A DNA stretch of 28,554 bases from a virus, in the IMG/VR virus record IMGVR_UViG_3300045007_000024, positions 1-28,554 of that record; one strand, written 5' to 3'. Position 1 is the stretch's first letter; every line of letters starts with the position of its first letter. The position numbers and the translations under genes are program-made. The notes beneath the pieces are model-generated. The model had not been told where the DNA came from and made no database searches. It worked only from the letters and a program-made list of their open reading frames with translations. Shown one piece after another: positions 7,913 through 14,083 of this stretch.

Positions 7913-8438
7913 CGATCTCGGCGAGGATCGATGCCAGCGCAGACCCTTTCTGCCGGTTGTCTTTCTCGAACAATCCGAGGTGCTTCATGGCTTGCTCGCG
8001 CGCCTGGTGGCGACTCGCCCATTTGACCTTGCGCACAGAAACCGGCGAATCCGCGCCGCCGATCTGTTCGAACTCGACGGAAGCCAGCGCCATCCGCGTA
8101 TCCTCATCAAGTTCGGTGATGTCCTTCAGCGAACCATCGTCGCGATACAGTTTCGCCGGGTCGAAACTCAATTCTTGGACGATGCTGCGGATGACGAGGT
8201 CAGCGTCGAGCTCGTACTTCTTGGTCAGCGTCTGCTGATGCTGCTGGATCATCTCGCGCACCCGCGGCCGTTCCAGCAGCTTCACGGCCTGGCGCCTGGC
8301 GGAGTGCTCGCCGTAGCCGGCGTAAATCGCAGCCTCCTTGCCGTTCCCTCCGTTGGCGATGAACGCCAGCGCGAACAACTCCTCGCGGTGCTCGATGGTG
8401 ATGCGCGACGTGCTCGCGCCCTTGCGCTTGCCGGTCAT
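7878..8438 (-). CDS. Terminase small subunit, Terminase_2-like (186 aa)
   Basis: This recognises phage DNA for packaging and stimulates the large subunit. The basic N-terminus (MTGKRKG) is followed by a segment matching the Terminase_2 pattern: FALAFIANGGNGKEAAIYAG, then a GYGEHSARRQAVKLLERPRV helix-turn-helix-like region at about residues 40-65. The rest is a charged helical oligomerisation region. The ATG at 8438 overlaps the upstream stop (ATGA); a longer frame upstream overlaps the neighbour and is rejected. It is directly followed by the large subunit, which makes the call firm. Confidence 0.9.
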   Translation of the reverse strand: MTGKRKGASTSRITIEHREELFALAFIANGGNGKEAAIYAGYGEHSARRQAVKLLERPRVREMIQQHQQTLTKKYELDADLVIRSIVQELSFDPAKLYRDDGSLKDITELDEDTRMALASVEFEQIGGADSPVSVRKVKWASRHQAREQAMKHLGLFEKDNRQKGSALASILAEIDGTDTGLPAAG

Positions 8439-8824
8439 TTCGGCGCCATCAACCACAGGGCAGCAACAACACCGGCTGATCCAGACAGCAGCGCTGTCAC
8501 CACCATGCGCGCCGCTTGCTCGACAGCCGCCTTCTTTCCGGCCTTTGCGATCTCCTGCGCGTCTTCCTCGGCCTTCTTCTCGTCGGCGATCTTCTTGGCG
8601 ACCCACTCGTGATGATCGTGATGGGCGGCTTCGTGGCCATTCAACACGGCACGGCGCAGGCTTTCCTCGTCATCTCGCAGGTTCTGGATTGACTTCTGGA
8701 TGCCCTCGATGCCGTCAAGGTTCGCCTCAAGCACGCCGAGCAGCAGCAGCAGGACGGTACGCATCGTCTCGTCATTGGTCTTGTTGATCTGCGCGTAAAT
8801 CTCGCTTTTCAGGTCGAAGGCCAT
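8435..8824 (-). CDS. Tail-anchored membrane protein of the lysis region (129 aa)
   Basis: The N-terminal half is helical with a hydrophobic MRTVLLLLLGVLEANLDGIEG stretch (about residues 21-41). The middle is a highly charged Glu/Lys/Ala region with a His-rich patch (HEAAHHDHHEW near residue 64). The last 25 residues (RMVVTALLSGSAGVVAALW) form a convincing transmembrane segment close to the C-terminus. It overlaps the upstream gene in a TGATG junction. Position between the lytic transglycosylase and terminase genes and the membrane segment suggest a holin or membrane-disruption role, but this is not a named family I can identify. Confidence 0.6.
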   Translation of the reverse strand: MAFDLKSEIYAQINKTNDETMRTVLLLLLGVLEANLDGIEGIQKSIQNLRDDEESLRRAVLNGHEAAHHDHHEWVAKKIADEKKAEEDAQEIAKAGKKAAVEQAARMVVTALLSGSAGVVAALWLMAPK

Positions 8825-9450
8825 CAGAACATCACCCCAACACGAACGCGCGCCTCAATGTCGGTAGGCCCATAGGCCGCCCGGCGCACCTGGTTGATCT
8901 CGGCGCCCAGCCTGACGAGCCACACGTCACGCTCGATCCAAGCCCCGAGCGTTTCATTGGTCGGCGACCAACTCAGTCCGGCCGCCCACTTCTTCTGCTC
9001 TTCCGGCGCTGCGGCCGTCTCGACCGGGATGTCGATCGCCTTCAGGATCTCGCCGTCCGGGCTCGACGCGACGACGCGCTTGCCACCATCCTGCTCGCGG
9101 ACCAGCGACAGGTCGAGCGTCACCGGCGGGCAGTCGGCCAAGCTCAATCCGCTGATCTTGTCATGAGAAGCGGCGCCAAACCCTGATGGAGCCTTGCTTT
9201 TCAGCGTAACGGAAACGACGCGCTCGACCTTAGCGCCCTTCGGCGTCATGTGCTTCGGCTTGGCCTTGGCGTCCGGCGCGCGCTTGATCACCTTGGATCC
9301 ATCCTGCTGCTCAACGGCCGGCGCCGGCGTCTCGACGACGACGGCAGGCGAGAAAGCCTTATACCCGAGCCACAGGCCGAAGGCGATCAGTAGCAGCGCG
9401 GCAATCGCGGTCAGCCACGGGCGAGGACGGACGAGGTTGATATCGCCCAT
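8824..9450 (-). CDS. Membrane-anchored periplasmic protein of the lysis region (208 aa)
   Basis: Residues 11-33 (PWLTAIAALLLIAFGLWLG and onwards) form one transmembrane anchor with a short basic N-terminus, so the body is probably periplasmic. A Pro/Ala/Lys-rich linker (about 37-75) follows, then beta-rich sequence. The C-terminal 55 residues alternate polar and hydrophobic positions and end in Phe (VRVGVMF), resembling outer-membrane beta strands. A protein that is anchored in the inner membrane and carries an outer-membrane-like end could bridge the envelope, which is what spanins do, but the topology differs from the known spanin classes. Function is inference from topology and its place next to the transglycosylase. 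Confidence 0.6.
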   Translation of the reverse strand: MGDINLVRPRPWLTAIAALLLIAFGLWLGYKAFSPAVVVETPAPAVEQQDGSKVIKRAPDAKAKPKHMTPKGAKVERVVSVTLKSKAPSGFGAASHDKISGLSLADCPPVTLDLSLVREQDGGKRVVASSPDGEILKAIDIPVETAAAPEEQKKWAAGLSWSPTNETLGAWIERDVWLVRLGAEINQVRRAAYGPTDIEARVRVGVMF

Positions 9451-9662
9451 CAGTGTCCCTCCTGGCTATCCGGACCATCACCCCATCCAGCAACGGCCTC
9501 GAACTCCGTGCACCCGCTGCCGGGATTGGTCGGCTCGAACTCGCGCACCCAGCCGGCGTCATTCGGCCTGCCACCGGCGAACACCACGAGGTCGTACTTG
9601 CGGCACCGCATGGCGCGGTCGCAGCCGTGGCCGTTGCAATAGTTGATGATCTTGGCAGTCAC
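9450..9662 (-). CDS. Small Cys-containing phage protein (70 aa), GTG start
   Basis: It starts with GTG at 9662 behind a GAGG site and overlaps the next gene in a TGATG junction. The N-terminal CNGHGCDRAMRC (about residues 9-20) holds three cysteines that could bind a metal; the C-terminal half is acidic with GSGCTEFEAVAGWGDG. There is no signal peptide or membrane segment. I recognise similar small phage proteins of unknown function but no characterised family. It sits between the transglycosylase and the envelope protein in the lysis block. Confidence 0.6.
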   Translation of the reverse strand: MTAKIINYCNGHGCDRAMRCRKYDLVVFAGGRPNDAGWVREFEPTNPGSGCTEFEAVAGWGDGPDSQEGH

Positions 9663-9671
9663 GCCCGGCCT

Positions 9672-10613
9672 CTACGCACCCAGCACCGCAACATACTTGT
9701 GACGCCGCACGACCATCACGTTGCGGACGTGCGTGCGGTTGATCTCGAAGGCACTGGCGCCGTAGCCGCGCCACTTAACGCGGCTCTTGGTGCTGTAGTG
9801 CTCGACGTTGGCAAACCAGATGCGCGGGTTGCAATTGGTGGCCTGGGTACACAAGCGGCGCTCGGCCATGACGCCGCCCTCGCCACCGTTATAGGCGGCA
9901 TCGCACATCGCCAGGGCGTTGTAGTCGTCTCCGACCAACTGCCTGACGCGCCGGTGGCAGTCGCGCACCTTGACCGTTACGGCGCGCAGCTGCATGCGCG
10001 GGTTGTAGCGGTCCGCCCATGCCCACCCGGCCAAACTCGCATCCGCACTCGCCACCTCGGCAAGCGCGTCGAAGCGCAAGCTGCCGTCGGCGCGATAGGC
10101 GCGCGTGAATTGCCCATAGCCGGCGCCCTCCTCTCGATCGGTCTTGAGCGTCGCCATCGGGTTCCAGCGCGATTCCTGTTCGACAAGTGCAGCGAGCATC
10201 GACGGAATCGGCATGCCAGGCCAGCGCGCCTTGATCTCCTGCTGCAGCACCGGCAAGTCGCGACTCGCCAATCCAGGAAGTTTCGCGTCTCCAGATCCGG
10301 CGCCGATGCCCGGGGAGGCGAGCGCGCGCGGAACCAGTGCGAGGAACAGCATGCCGGCAAGGATGCACAGTCCGACGAACACCAGTCCGGCGCCAACCGG
10401 GTTCTCCATCGCCTTCCGCGCGGCATCTCGGCTGCGCGCCTCGGCGAAGAACCGGCGCAGCACGTAAGCCAGCGGCGCCGCGACGAATACGCCGACCAGG
10501 GTCTGGGTCTGCACAAGCAGCTGCAGCCCGCCATCAGGATCGCTGTGCCAGAACCAGGCCAACACGACGAGAACAACAGCGGCCAGCCAGCCGTGACGCT
10601 TGACGATATCCAT
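9672..10613 (-). CDS. Membrane-anchored lytic transglycosylase endolysin (313 aa) with holin-like N-terminus
   Basis: This cuts peptidoglycan at the end of infection. The start at 10613 has a GGAGG site 6 bases upstream; the frame is open further but lacks support. Residues 8-21, about 38-52 and 74-96 are three hydrophobic segments, the last ending in ALA and resembling a signal or release sequence. The soluble domain follows from about residue 100. EQESRWNP (145-152, catalytic Glu147), EGAGYGQFT (162-170) and DAAYNGG (238-244) match the SLT-type lysozyme-like fold. The three-segment N-terminus attached to an SLT domain is odd: the protein may carry its own holin- or SAR-like export function. 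It is the first gene after the late promoter and its two terminators. Confidence 0.85.
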   Translation of the reverse strand: MDIVKRHGWLAAVVLVVLAWFWHSDPDGGLQLLVQTQTLVGVFVAAPLAYVLRRFFAEARSRDAARKAMENPVGAGLVFVGLCILAGMLFLALVPRALASPGIGAGSGDAKLPGLASRDLPVLQQEIKARWPGMPIPSMLAALVEQESRWNPMATLKTDREEGAGYGQFTRAYRADGSLRFDALAEVASADASLAGWAWADRYNPRMQLRAVTVKVRDCHRRVRQLVGDDYNALAMCDAAYNGGEGGVMAERRLCTQATNCNPRIWFANVEHYSTKSRVKWRGYGASAFEINRTHVRNVMVVRRHKYVAVLGA

Positions 10614-10732
10614 GCTTGCCTCCAGGGTTGATGCCATCGCCCGCCGCCAGCGCCGGGGAAAGGAACAAAGCCTGGCCGGCACGTCACCACGTCGATGGCT
10701 GCGGCTGTTACGCGCCACCGGCCGCCGGGCAG

Positions 10733-10761
10733 AAATAAAAAACCCGGCGCGCAGGCCGGGT
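10733..10761 (-). terminator. Intrinsic terminator 2 of the late leader
   Basis: On the minus strand ACCCGGC (10761-10755) pairs with GCCGGGT (10748-10742) around a 6-base loop, and is followed by TTTTTTATTT (10742-10733). It lies after the late promoter and before the transglycosylase gene, in the late direction. Confidence 0.85.
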
Positions 10762-10803
10762 GGAAGGCTTCCCCAAACGGAAGCGTAGGAGGACTCGGAA
10801 ACG

Positions 10804-10834
10804 AAAAAGCCCGCGCGGAAGAACCGGGCGGGCT
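10804..10834 (-). terminator. Intrinsic terminator 1 of the late leader
   Basis: On the minus strand AGCCCGC (10834-10828) pairs with GCGGGCT (10814-10808); the stem continues with a G-G mismatch and CCG/CGG and closes on a 5-base loop. A TTTTT run (10808-10804) follows. Its 5' edge is only about 30 bases after the predicted late start site, so transcripts would end almost at once unless the polymerase is modified. Confidence 0.85.
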
Positions 10835-10870
10835 TACGAAAACTCAGGACGCAACTTGGGCGCCAAGGAA

Positions 10871-10899
10871 ATTAGGCCACAACGAAATGCGCATGTCAA
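10871..10899 (-). promoter_or_regulatory. Probable late promoter (pR'-like)
   Basis: On the minus strand a perfect -35 TTGACA (10899-10894) is separated by exactly 17 bases from CCTAAT (10876-10871), a four-of-six -10 match. Predicted start is near 10864. Two terminators follow immediately, then the first late gene at 10613. The arrangement (promoter, short leader with terminators, lysis gene, packaging genes) is that of lambda-type late promoters under a Q antiterminator. Confidence 0.65.
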
Positions 10900-10903
10900 T
10901 AGT

Positions 10904-10929
10904 GGCTGATAATTCTGGCTGATAATTCT
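10904..10929. repeat. Perfect tandem 13-bp repeat next to the late promoter
   Basis: GGCTGATAATTCT occurs twice without spacing (10904-10916 and 10917-10929). It ends 4 bases upstream of the -35 hexamer of the minus-strand late promoter, where an activator or antiterminator could bind as two protomers in direct orientation. Nothing else in the neighbourhood shares this unit. Confidence 0.75.
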
Positions 10930-10981
10930 CGGCGAGTTTCATGCGTTATTTGCCTGAGGGCCTATGAATCTCTGTTGGGCA

Positions 10982-11269
10982 TCATCGTCCTCCACTCCCG
11001 ATGGCACCGACGCCGAGGAAAAACCCGAAGTCGTACCACCCGCCGTTGTTGTAAATCGCGTAGATCGCCACGTCATCCATGAATAGCGACAGGAACCATG
11101 CGAAAGGCAGAATCATTCCGTGCCAGAGTCCGTACCAGAACCCTACAGGTTCCTTTTCTGCCGCCTGCGCGAACTGCACATGGTCTGCACACCCGCTTAG
11201 TGTGAATACCAGCATTATGCTCAACCCTACGGTCAACGCGGACCTTGCGCCATAAGCCGTCTTCTTCAT
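10982..11269 (-). CDS. Small lipoprotein with conserved membrane segment (95 aa)
   Basis: The start at 11269 follows AAAGGTG at normal distance. Residues 1-30 form a lipoprotein signal (basic start, hydrophobic run, lipobox LSGC near residues 24-27). After a short linker comes FWYGLWHGMILPFAWFLSLF (about residues 45-64), a hydrophobic segment, then DDVAIYAIYNNGGWYDFGFFLG. I recall this WYGLWHG...NNGGWYDFG pattern from a widespread small membrane-protein family of unknown function found in bacteria and phages. It sits between the Q candidate and the late promoter. Superinfection exclusion or envelope modification is possible but not shown. Confidence 0.7.
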   Translation of the reverse strand: MKKTAYGARSALTVGLSIMLVFTLSGCADHVQFAQAAEKEPVGFWYGLWHGMILPFAWFLSLFMDDVAIYAIYNNGGWYDFGFFLGVGAIGSGGR

Positions 11270-11311
11270 GTCAATCACCTTTCTTCCAGCGCAAGTCCGG
11301 TTACGCCAGCG

Positions 11312-11689
11312 TCAAACCAAATCCCTCGCCATCGCCGCGCGCCAGAAAGCTGCGGCGGCCTCGACCAGAGCGTCCTCGATGCTCATCCTCCGAAACGACC
11401 ATACGGCGGCCTCATACACATGCTGCAGCGCAATCTTGTGCTGCACAGAAAGCCCGTCGATGATGGCGTCGCATACTTCTGCTGCCCACTCGTCGACGGG
11501 CTCGCACAGGTGCTCGAAGGCGTCTTCGCCGCTGACGCCGCCGCTGGCCAGACCGGCAGAATGGCCGCCGTAGCCCTGGACGCCCTTGTACCGCCGGCGC
11601 CAGTCGCCCCAGTTCGCCAGGTGCCAGTCGGCGCGCTCAGGAACTGTGCTCCGCAAGCGCTGGATTTCGTCGTATGGCAGGTCATTCAT
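11312..11689 (-). CDS. Candidate late antiterminator, Q-like (125 aa)
   Basis: The ATG at 11689 overlaps the upstream stop by 8 bases; an in-frame ATG at 11710 is an alternative. The protein is all-helical in pattern: an N-terminal WHLANWGDWRRRY segment, a Gly-rich loop, then CDAIIDGLSVQHKIALQHVY and FRRMSIEDALVEAAAAFW. A short helical protein with an HTH-like second half, encoded last in the early operon just before the late promoter, is where lambdoid phages carry Q (families Phage_antitermQ and relatives). The promoter-proximal terminators downstream strengthen the case. Assignment rests on position and general pattern, since I see no motif unique to Q. Confidence 0.5.
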   Translation of the reverse strand: MNDLPYDEIQRLRSTVPERADWHLANWGDWRRRYKGVQGYGGHSAGLASGGVSGEDAFEHLCEPVDEWAAEVCDAIIDGLSVQHKIALQHVYEAAVWSFRRMSIEDALVEAAAAFWRAAMARDLV

Positions 11690-11906
11690 TCGCATTTCTG
11701 GCCTTTCCATTCAACTTGTTGCCGATCTGCCTGACGAACTCGCGTTCGATCATGCCGAGCCTAGGATCGCTGACGGCCACCACCAGGATGCCGTCCTCCT
11801 GCCAGCCACGGCGCTTTACCTCCTCGGCATCCATCTGCGTCGGCTGGACGCCACCGAGCGCGCAGCGTGGCGGCGCTGGCTTGTTCCCGGTCTTGGTGAC
11901 GCTCAC
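11682..11906 (-). CDS. Small hypothetical phage protein (74 aa), GTG start
   Basis: The GTG at 11906 overlaps the RusA stop (GTGA) with an AGGTGG site upstream. The N-terminal 25 residues are Pro- and Thr-rich, and the rest (EEVKRRGWQEDGILVVAV then MIEREFVRQIGNKL) is alpha/beta. The central RRGWQEDGILVVAV segment looks like a buried strand after a helix. It lies between RusA and the Q candidate. I recall similar nin-region proteins but no named function. Confidence 0.65.
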   Translation of the reverse strand: MSVTKTGNKPAPPRCALGGVQPTQMDAEEVKRRGWQEDGILVVAVSDPRLGMIEREFVRQIGNKLNGKARNANE

Positions 11907-12358
11907 AGCAGCGCCACCTGAGGAGACCCCGGCGCAAGCAGCTGCCGTACAGTCACAACGACTCGGGCCTCGCCATCGGGCTCCATGCGTCGCCCGCTGT
12001 CCTCGCGCACCCACTTGTCGTCCTCGAAGGCAATTCCCTTCAGGGCGTCGTAGAGCACCTTGCGGGCGTTGTCGAGGTCGATGCACTGGACCGTGTCATC
12101 CCAGTTCGCAGGATCGCGCGCAGCGCGCCTGGCCCAGTCGAGCGGGCGCTGCGGGTAGAGCAGCACATCGACGGCCACGCGCCCCTGTAGCGGATGTCGC
12201 ATTCCGGCCTGCTTCGCCATCCAGGCGACCTCCTGCTTGTAGGCTTTGGCCTCGCTGCTCAGCGTGACGATTGCCCGGCTATGGCCGCGCGGAACGTAGC
12301 TGCGCCAGTAGCGGTTTGCCGACAGAGGGTACGGCAGAGTCAGGACGATCTCGGTCAC
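11903..12358 (-). CDS. rusA: RusA-type Holliday junction resolvase (151 aa)
   Basis: This cuts four-way DNA junctions made during phage recombination and replication. The start GTG at 12358 overlaps the upstream stop (GTGA). The N-terminus (LTLPYPLSANRYWRS) matches the RusA opening PP..N..WR. The catalytic region reads CIDLDNARKVLYDALKG (about residues 92-108), with Asp94, Asp96 and Asp104, followed by acidic FEDDKWV. These aspartates and the basic residues after them are the RusA signature. It is longer than E. coli RusA by about 30 residues, due to an insert around residues 70-88. It sits beside NinB- and YbcO-type genes in a nin-like operon. Confidence 0.92.
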   Translation of the reverse strand: MTEIVLTLPYPLSANRYWRSYVPRGHSRAIVTLSSEAKAYKQEVAWMAKQAGMRHPLQGRVAVDVLLYPQRPLDWARRAARDPANWDDTVQCIDLDNARKVLYDALKGIAFEDDKWVREDSGRRMEPDGEARVVVTVRQLLAPGSPQVALL

Positions 12359-12585
12359 GCCGCGGACTCCATCGCCTCGATCGACTTCGCCAGCTGCATC
12401 GCCTCCATCCGCGACGCGCACCGACCCTTGACCTCGTTGGCACCGCTGCGCGTCAGCATGAACCACTCGACTCCCATCACCACGACACGCGCGATCGTCC
12501 AGGGCTCGCACATCCACACGCCAGGCTTTTCGAGACGCCAAGCCCGTCCTGAAGCCTGTAGTTGCCCATGGTTGGCTTCGGTCAT
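12355..12585 (-). CDS. Small hypothetical phage protein (76 aa)
   Basis: The ATG at 12585 overlaps the stop of the P-like gene (ATGA) and its own stop overlaps the RusA GTG start, so the three are coupled. The product has a beta-like core rich in Trp and Val (WRLEKPGVWMCEPWTIARVVV, residues 16-36) followed by FMLTRSGANEVKGRCASRMEAMQLA. The pattern of short strands then an alpha helix suggests a compact domain of the type seen in small phage proteins. No family recognised. Confidence 0.65.
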   Translation of the reverse strand: MTEANHGQLQASGRAWRLEKPGVWMCEPWTIARVVVMGVEWFMLTRSGANEVKGRCASRMEAMQLAKSIEAMESAA

Positions 12586-12938
12586 GACCGGCCACCAATC
12601 CTGCGCTTCGCCTCGGCAAGCCTTGCCTTGGCAACGGAAATGTCGATCGTCGGCGCTGGCAATGCCGGTCCGGCTGGATTTCGGCGCAACGCGTCGCGGC
12701 ACATCGCGGAGAATTCTGGGCACGTCGGCGGGAAAGGCCGGTCGTCGAGCGCGTCGAGCGCCGCCCTGATCGCTTGCGGGTAGTCAGCGAATCCGCCGAG
12801 CTTGCGCGCCCAAAACGCCTTGACCGTGTCGGGGTCGATGCCCGCCCACATCTCGGCGAAGCGCCTGCCATACTGGCAGGCCATCTCGGCGAAGATGCGG
12901 TCAATCAACTCTTTCGGCAATTGCGGATGTGGGTTCAT
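12582..12938 (-). CDS. Lambda P-like replication protein, probable helicase loader (118 aa)
   Basis: It would bring the host replicative helicase to the O-like protein at the phage origin. The ATG at 12938 has an AGGAGC site 7 bases upstream and lies 38 bases inside the O-like gene. The sequence contains KELIDRIFAEMACQYGRRF, then MWAGIDPDTVKAFWARKLGGF, and DRPFPPTCPEFSAMC (about residues 66-80). That FPPTCPEF...C run is the feature I associate with the Phage_lambda_P family. It is shorter than lambda P (233 aa) and lacks its C-terminal domain, so it may be a minimal loader. The order O then P in the same operon supports the assignment. Confidence 0.7.
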   Translation of the reverse strand: MNPHPQLPKELIDRIFAEMACQYGRRFAEMWAGIDPDTVKAFWARKLGGFADYPQAIRAALDALDDRPFPPTCPEFSAMCRDALRRNPAGPALPAPTIDISVAKARLAEAKRRIGGRS

Positions 12939-13899
12939 GCGGATTGCTCCTGGGTGTCGTTACCAGCCCGCCGGTCAGCCCGGCGAGCGTTTCGGCTTGC
13001 TGATCCATGCGGGATCGGTACGGCGATGCGCGGGTATCCGGAATCGCGGCGCCGCCGGCGGAAATGTCCGCGGCGTCCCTGGCCCAGCGTTCGAGGATCC
13101 CGACGACGTAGCCGACGGGTATGCGCTCTCCCGGCTTTGCGCGGCGGGCCTCGGCGGCTGCCGCCTCGACGGTCTCCGGCGTTACGCCCTGCTCGGCAAG
13201 GCGCATCAGCCTCGGATCTGCCGGCTGAGCCTCGATTCCAGCCGCTCGCAGCGCCTTGGACAGGACTGCGGCTTGAGACGGGCCGGCGCGCGCAGCGATG
13301 CTTGGCCCGCCTACCTCTGCTTCCGGTGTAGACGCTGGCTGTTCGGAGAAAGAAGTAGGTAACGGAGACGGAGACGGTAACGGAGACGGTGCACTGCTAT
13401 TTCCTGCTGCGTGCATGCTGCATTGCGTGCTGGTAGCAGTGCTGATAGCACTATTATTTGTGCTGTCAGCAATAGTCTTAGTGTCTTCCTGCCCTGCTTT
13501 ACTTATCCTTGCAGCGTACTCTGGCATCATCTGCGCGGCTCTTTCGCGGCCGTGCTGCTTGCACAGCGCCATCCACCTGGCTTTCTCGCTGCGCGCCTCT
13601 GCGCCGGCTGCCCAGGGGTTATGCTCGCTCCAGTCATGGATTCTGTACTCGCCGTCCGTACCATCCAGGAACCCGACTTCGACCAGCGCCTTCACGAATT
13701 CGTCGTTCTTGCCGGTCCAGTCGGCGGCCAACTCGATGTCCTCGGCGGTCATGCCGGAAAGGTTTCCGTCCGGCCTGGTCTGCGCTGCCCACAAGAACAG
13801 GCAGACCAGGCGCCAAGCTCCGGCCTCTCCAACCCTGCGGATCAGCTTCTTCGTCTTTGGGTGAGACGGAAGGCCGATGCTGATTCTTGCGTCAATCAC
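12901..13899 (-). CDS. O-like replication initiator (332 aa), origin inside the gene
   Basis: The GTG at 13899 has an AGGT site and overlaps the upstream stop; it gives the N-terminus IDARISIGLPSHPKTKKLIR that I know from this phage replication family (DnaD/O-like proteins). Residues 1-140 are the conserved winged-helix-like domain, with WRLVCLFLWAA, GMTAEDIELAADWTG and HDWSEHNPWAAGAEARSEKA. A Ser/Pro/Thr-rich linker (about residues 160-220) follows, then a helical C-terminal part that would contact the P-like protein. The DNA for the linker carries repeated iteron-like elements (13358-13471). The larger upstream-open frame overlaps the 63-aa gene and is rejected. Confidence 0.8.
   Translation of the reverse strand: MIDARISIGLPSHPKTKKLIRRVGEAGAWRLVCLFLWAAQTRPDGNLSGMTAEDIELAADWTGKNDEFVKALVEVGFLDGTDGEYRIHDWSEHNPWAAGAEARSEKARWMALCKQHGRERAAQMMPEYAARISKAGQEDTKTIADSTNNSAISTATSTQCSMHAAGNSSAPSPLPSPSPLPTSFSEQPASTPEAEVGGPSIAARAGPSQAAVLSKALRAAGIEAQPADPRLMRLAEQGVTPETVEAAAAEARRAKPGERIPVGYVVGILERWARDAADISAGGAAIPDTRASPYRSRMDQQAETLAGLTGGLVTTPRSNPHEPTSAIAERVD
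13358..13471. other. Candidate replication origin with iterons inside the O-like gene
   Basis: Three copies of the 12-bp unit GTGCTGNNAGCA, each an imperfect inverted repeat, lie at 13427-13438, 13439-13450 and 13460-13471; the first two are tandem and the third follows after an AT-only-rich CTATTATTT. Two weaker TGCTG units occur at 13405 and 13416 with the same 11-12 bp period. Upstream, GGTAACGGAGACGG is repeated at 13358-13371 and 13376-13389. Iterons in the linker-coding part of the initiator gene are exactly how the lambda origin is built. A linker with repeated codons could also give such repeats, which keeps confidence moderate. Confidence 0.6.
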
Positions 13900-14083
13900 T
13901 TTGAACCTCACTCGCGCGGATGATCTCCCTGCACTTCCTCTCGCCGTCGAGCAGCGCCGAGAAGTCGAGGATGCTCTGGAAGCCATCCGTCCGGCCAGGC
14001 GCCGTGTGGCGCAGGCAGTCGGCCTTGTCCGGGCAGACATGGCGTGCCGGGCAGCGGGAGATGTCGTAGGGGAGCGTGGTCAT
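13892..14083 (-). CDS. Small Cys-rich phage protein (63 aa)
   Basis: The ATG at 14083 overlaps the stop of the PAPS-reductase-like gene (ATGA), and the stop overlaps the O-like start. The N-terminal part contains CPARHVCPDKADCLRH (residues 11-26), three cysteines and two histidines in a spacing that could bind zinc or an iron-sulfur centre. The C-terminal part (LLDGERKCREIIRASE) is helical. I recall short proteins like this in betaproteobacterial phages next to replication genes, without known function. Confidence 0.65.
   Translation of the reverse strand: MTTLPYDISRCPARHVCPDKADCLRHTAPGRTDGFQSILDFSALLDGERKCREIIRASEVQSD

Noticed and set aside
10950-10981. Small ORFs in the gap upstream of the late promoter
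   Set aside because: The gap between 10614 and 10981 is explained by leader, terminators, promoter and repeat; short frames there have no ribosome site.
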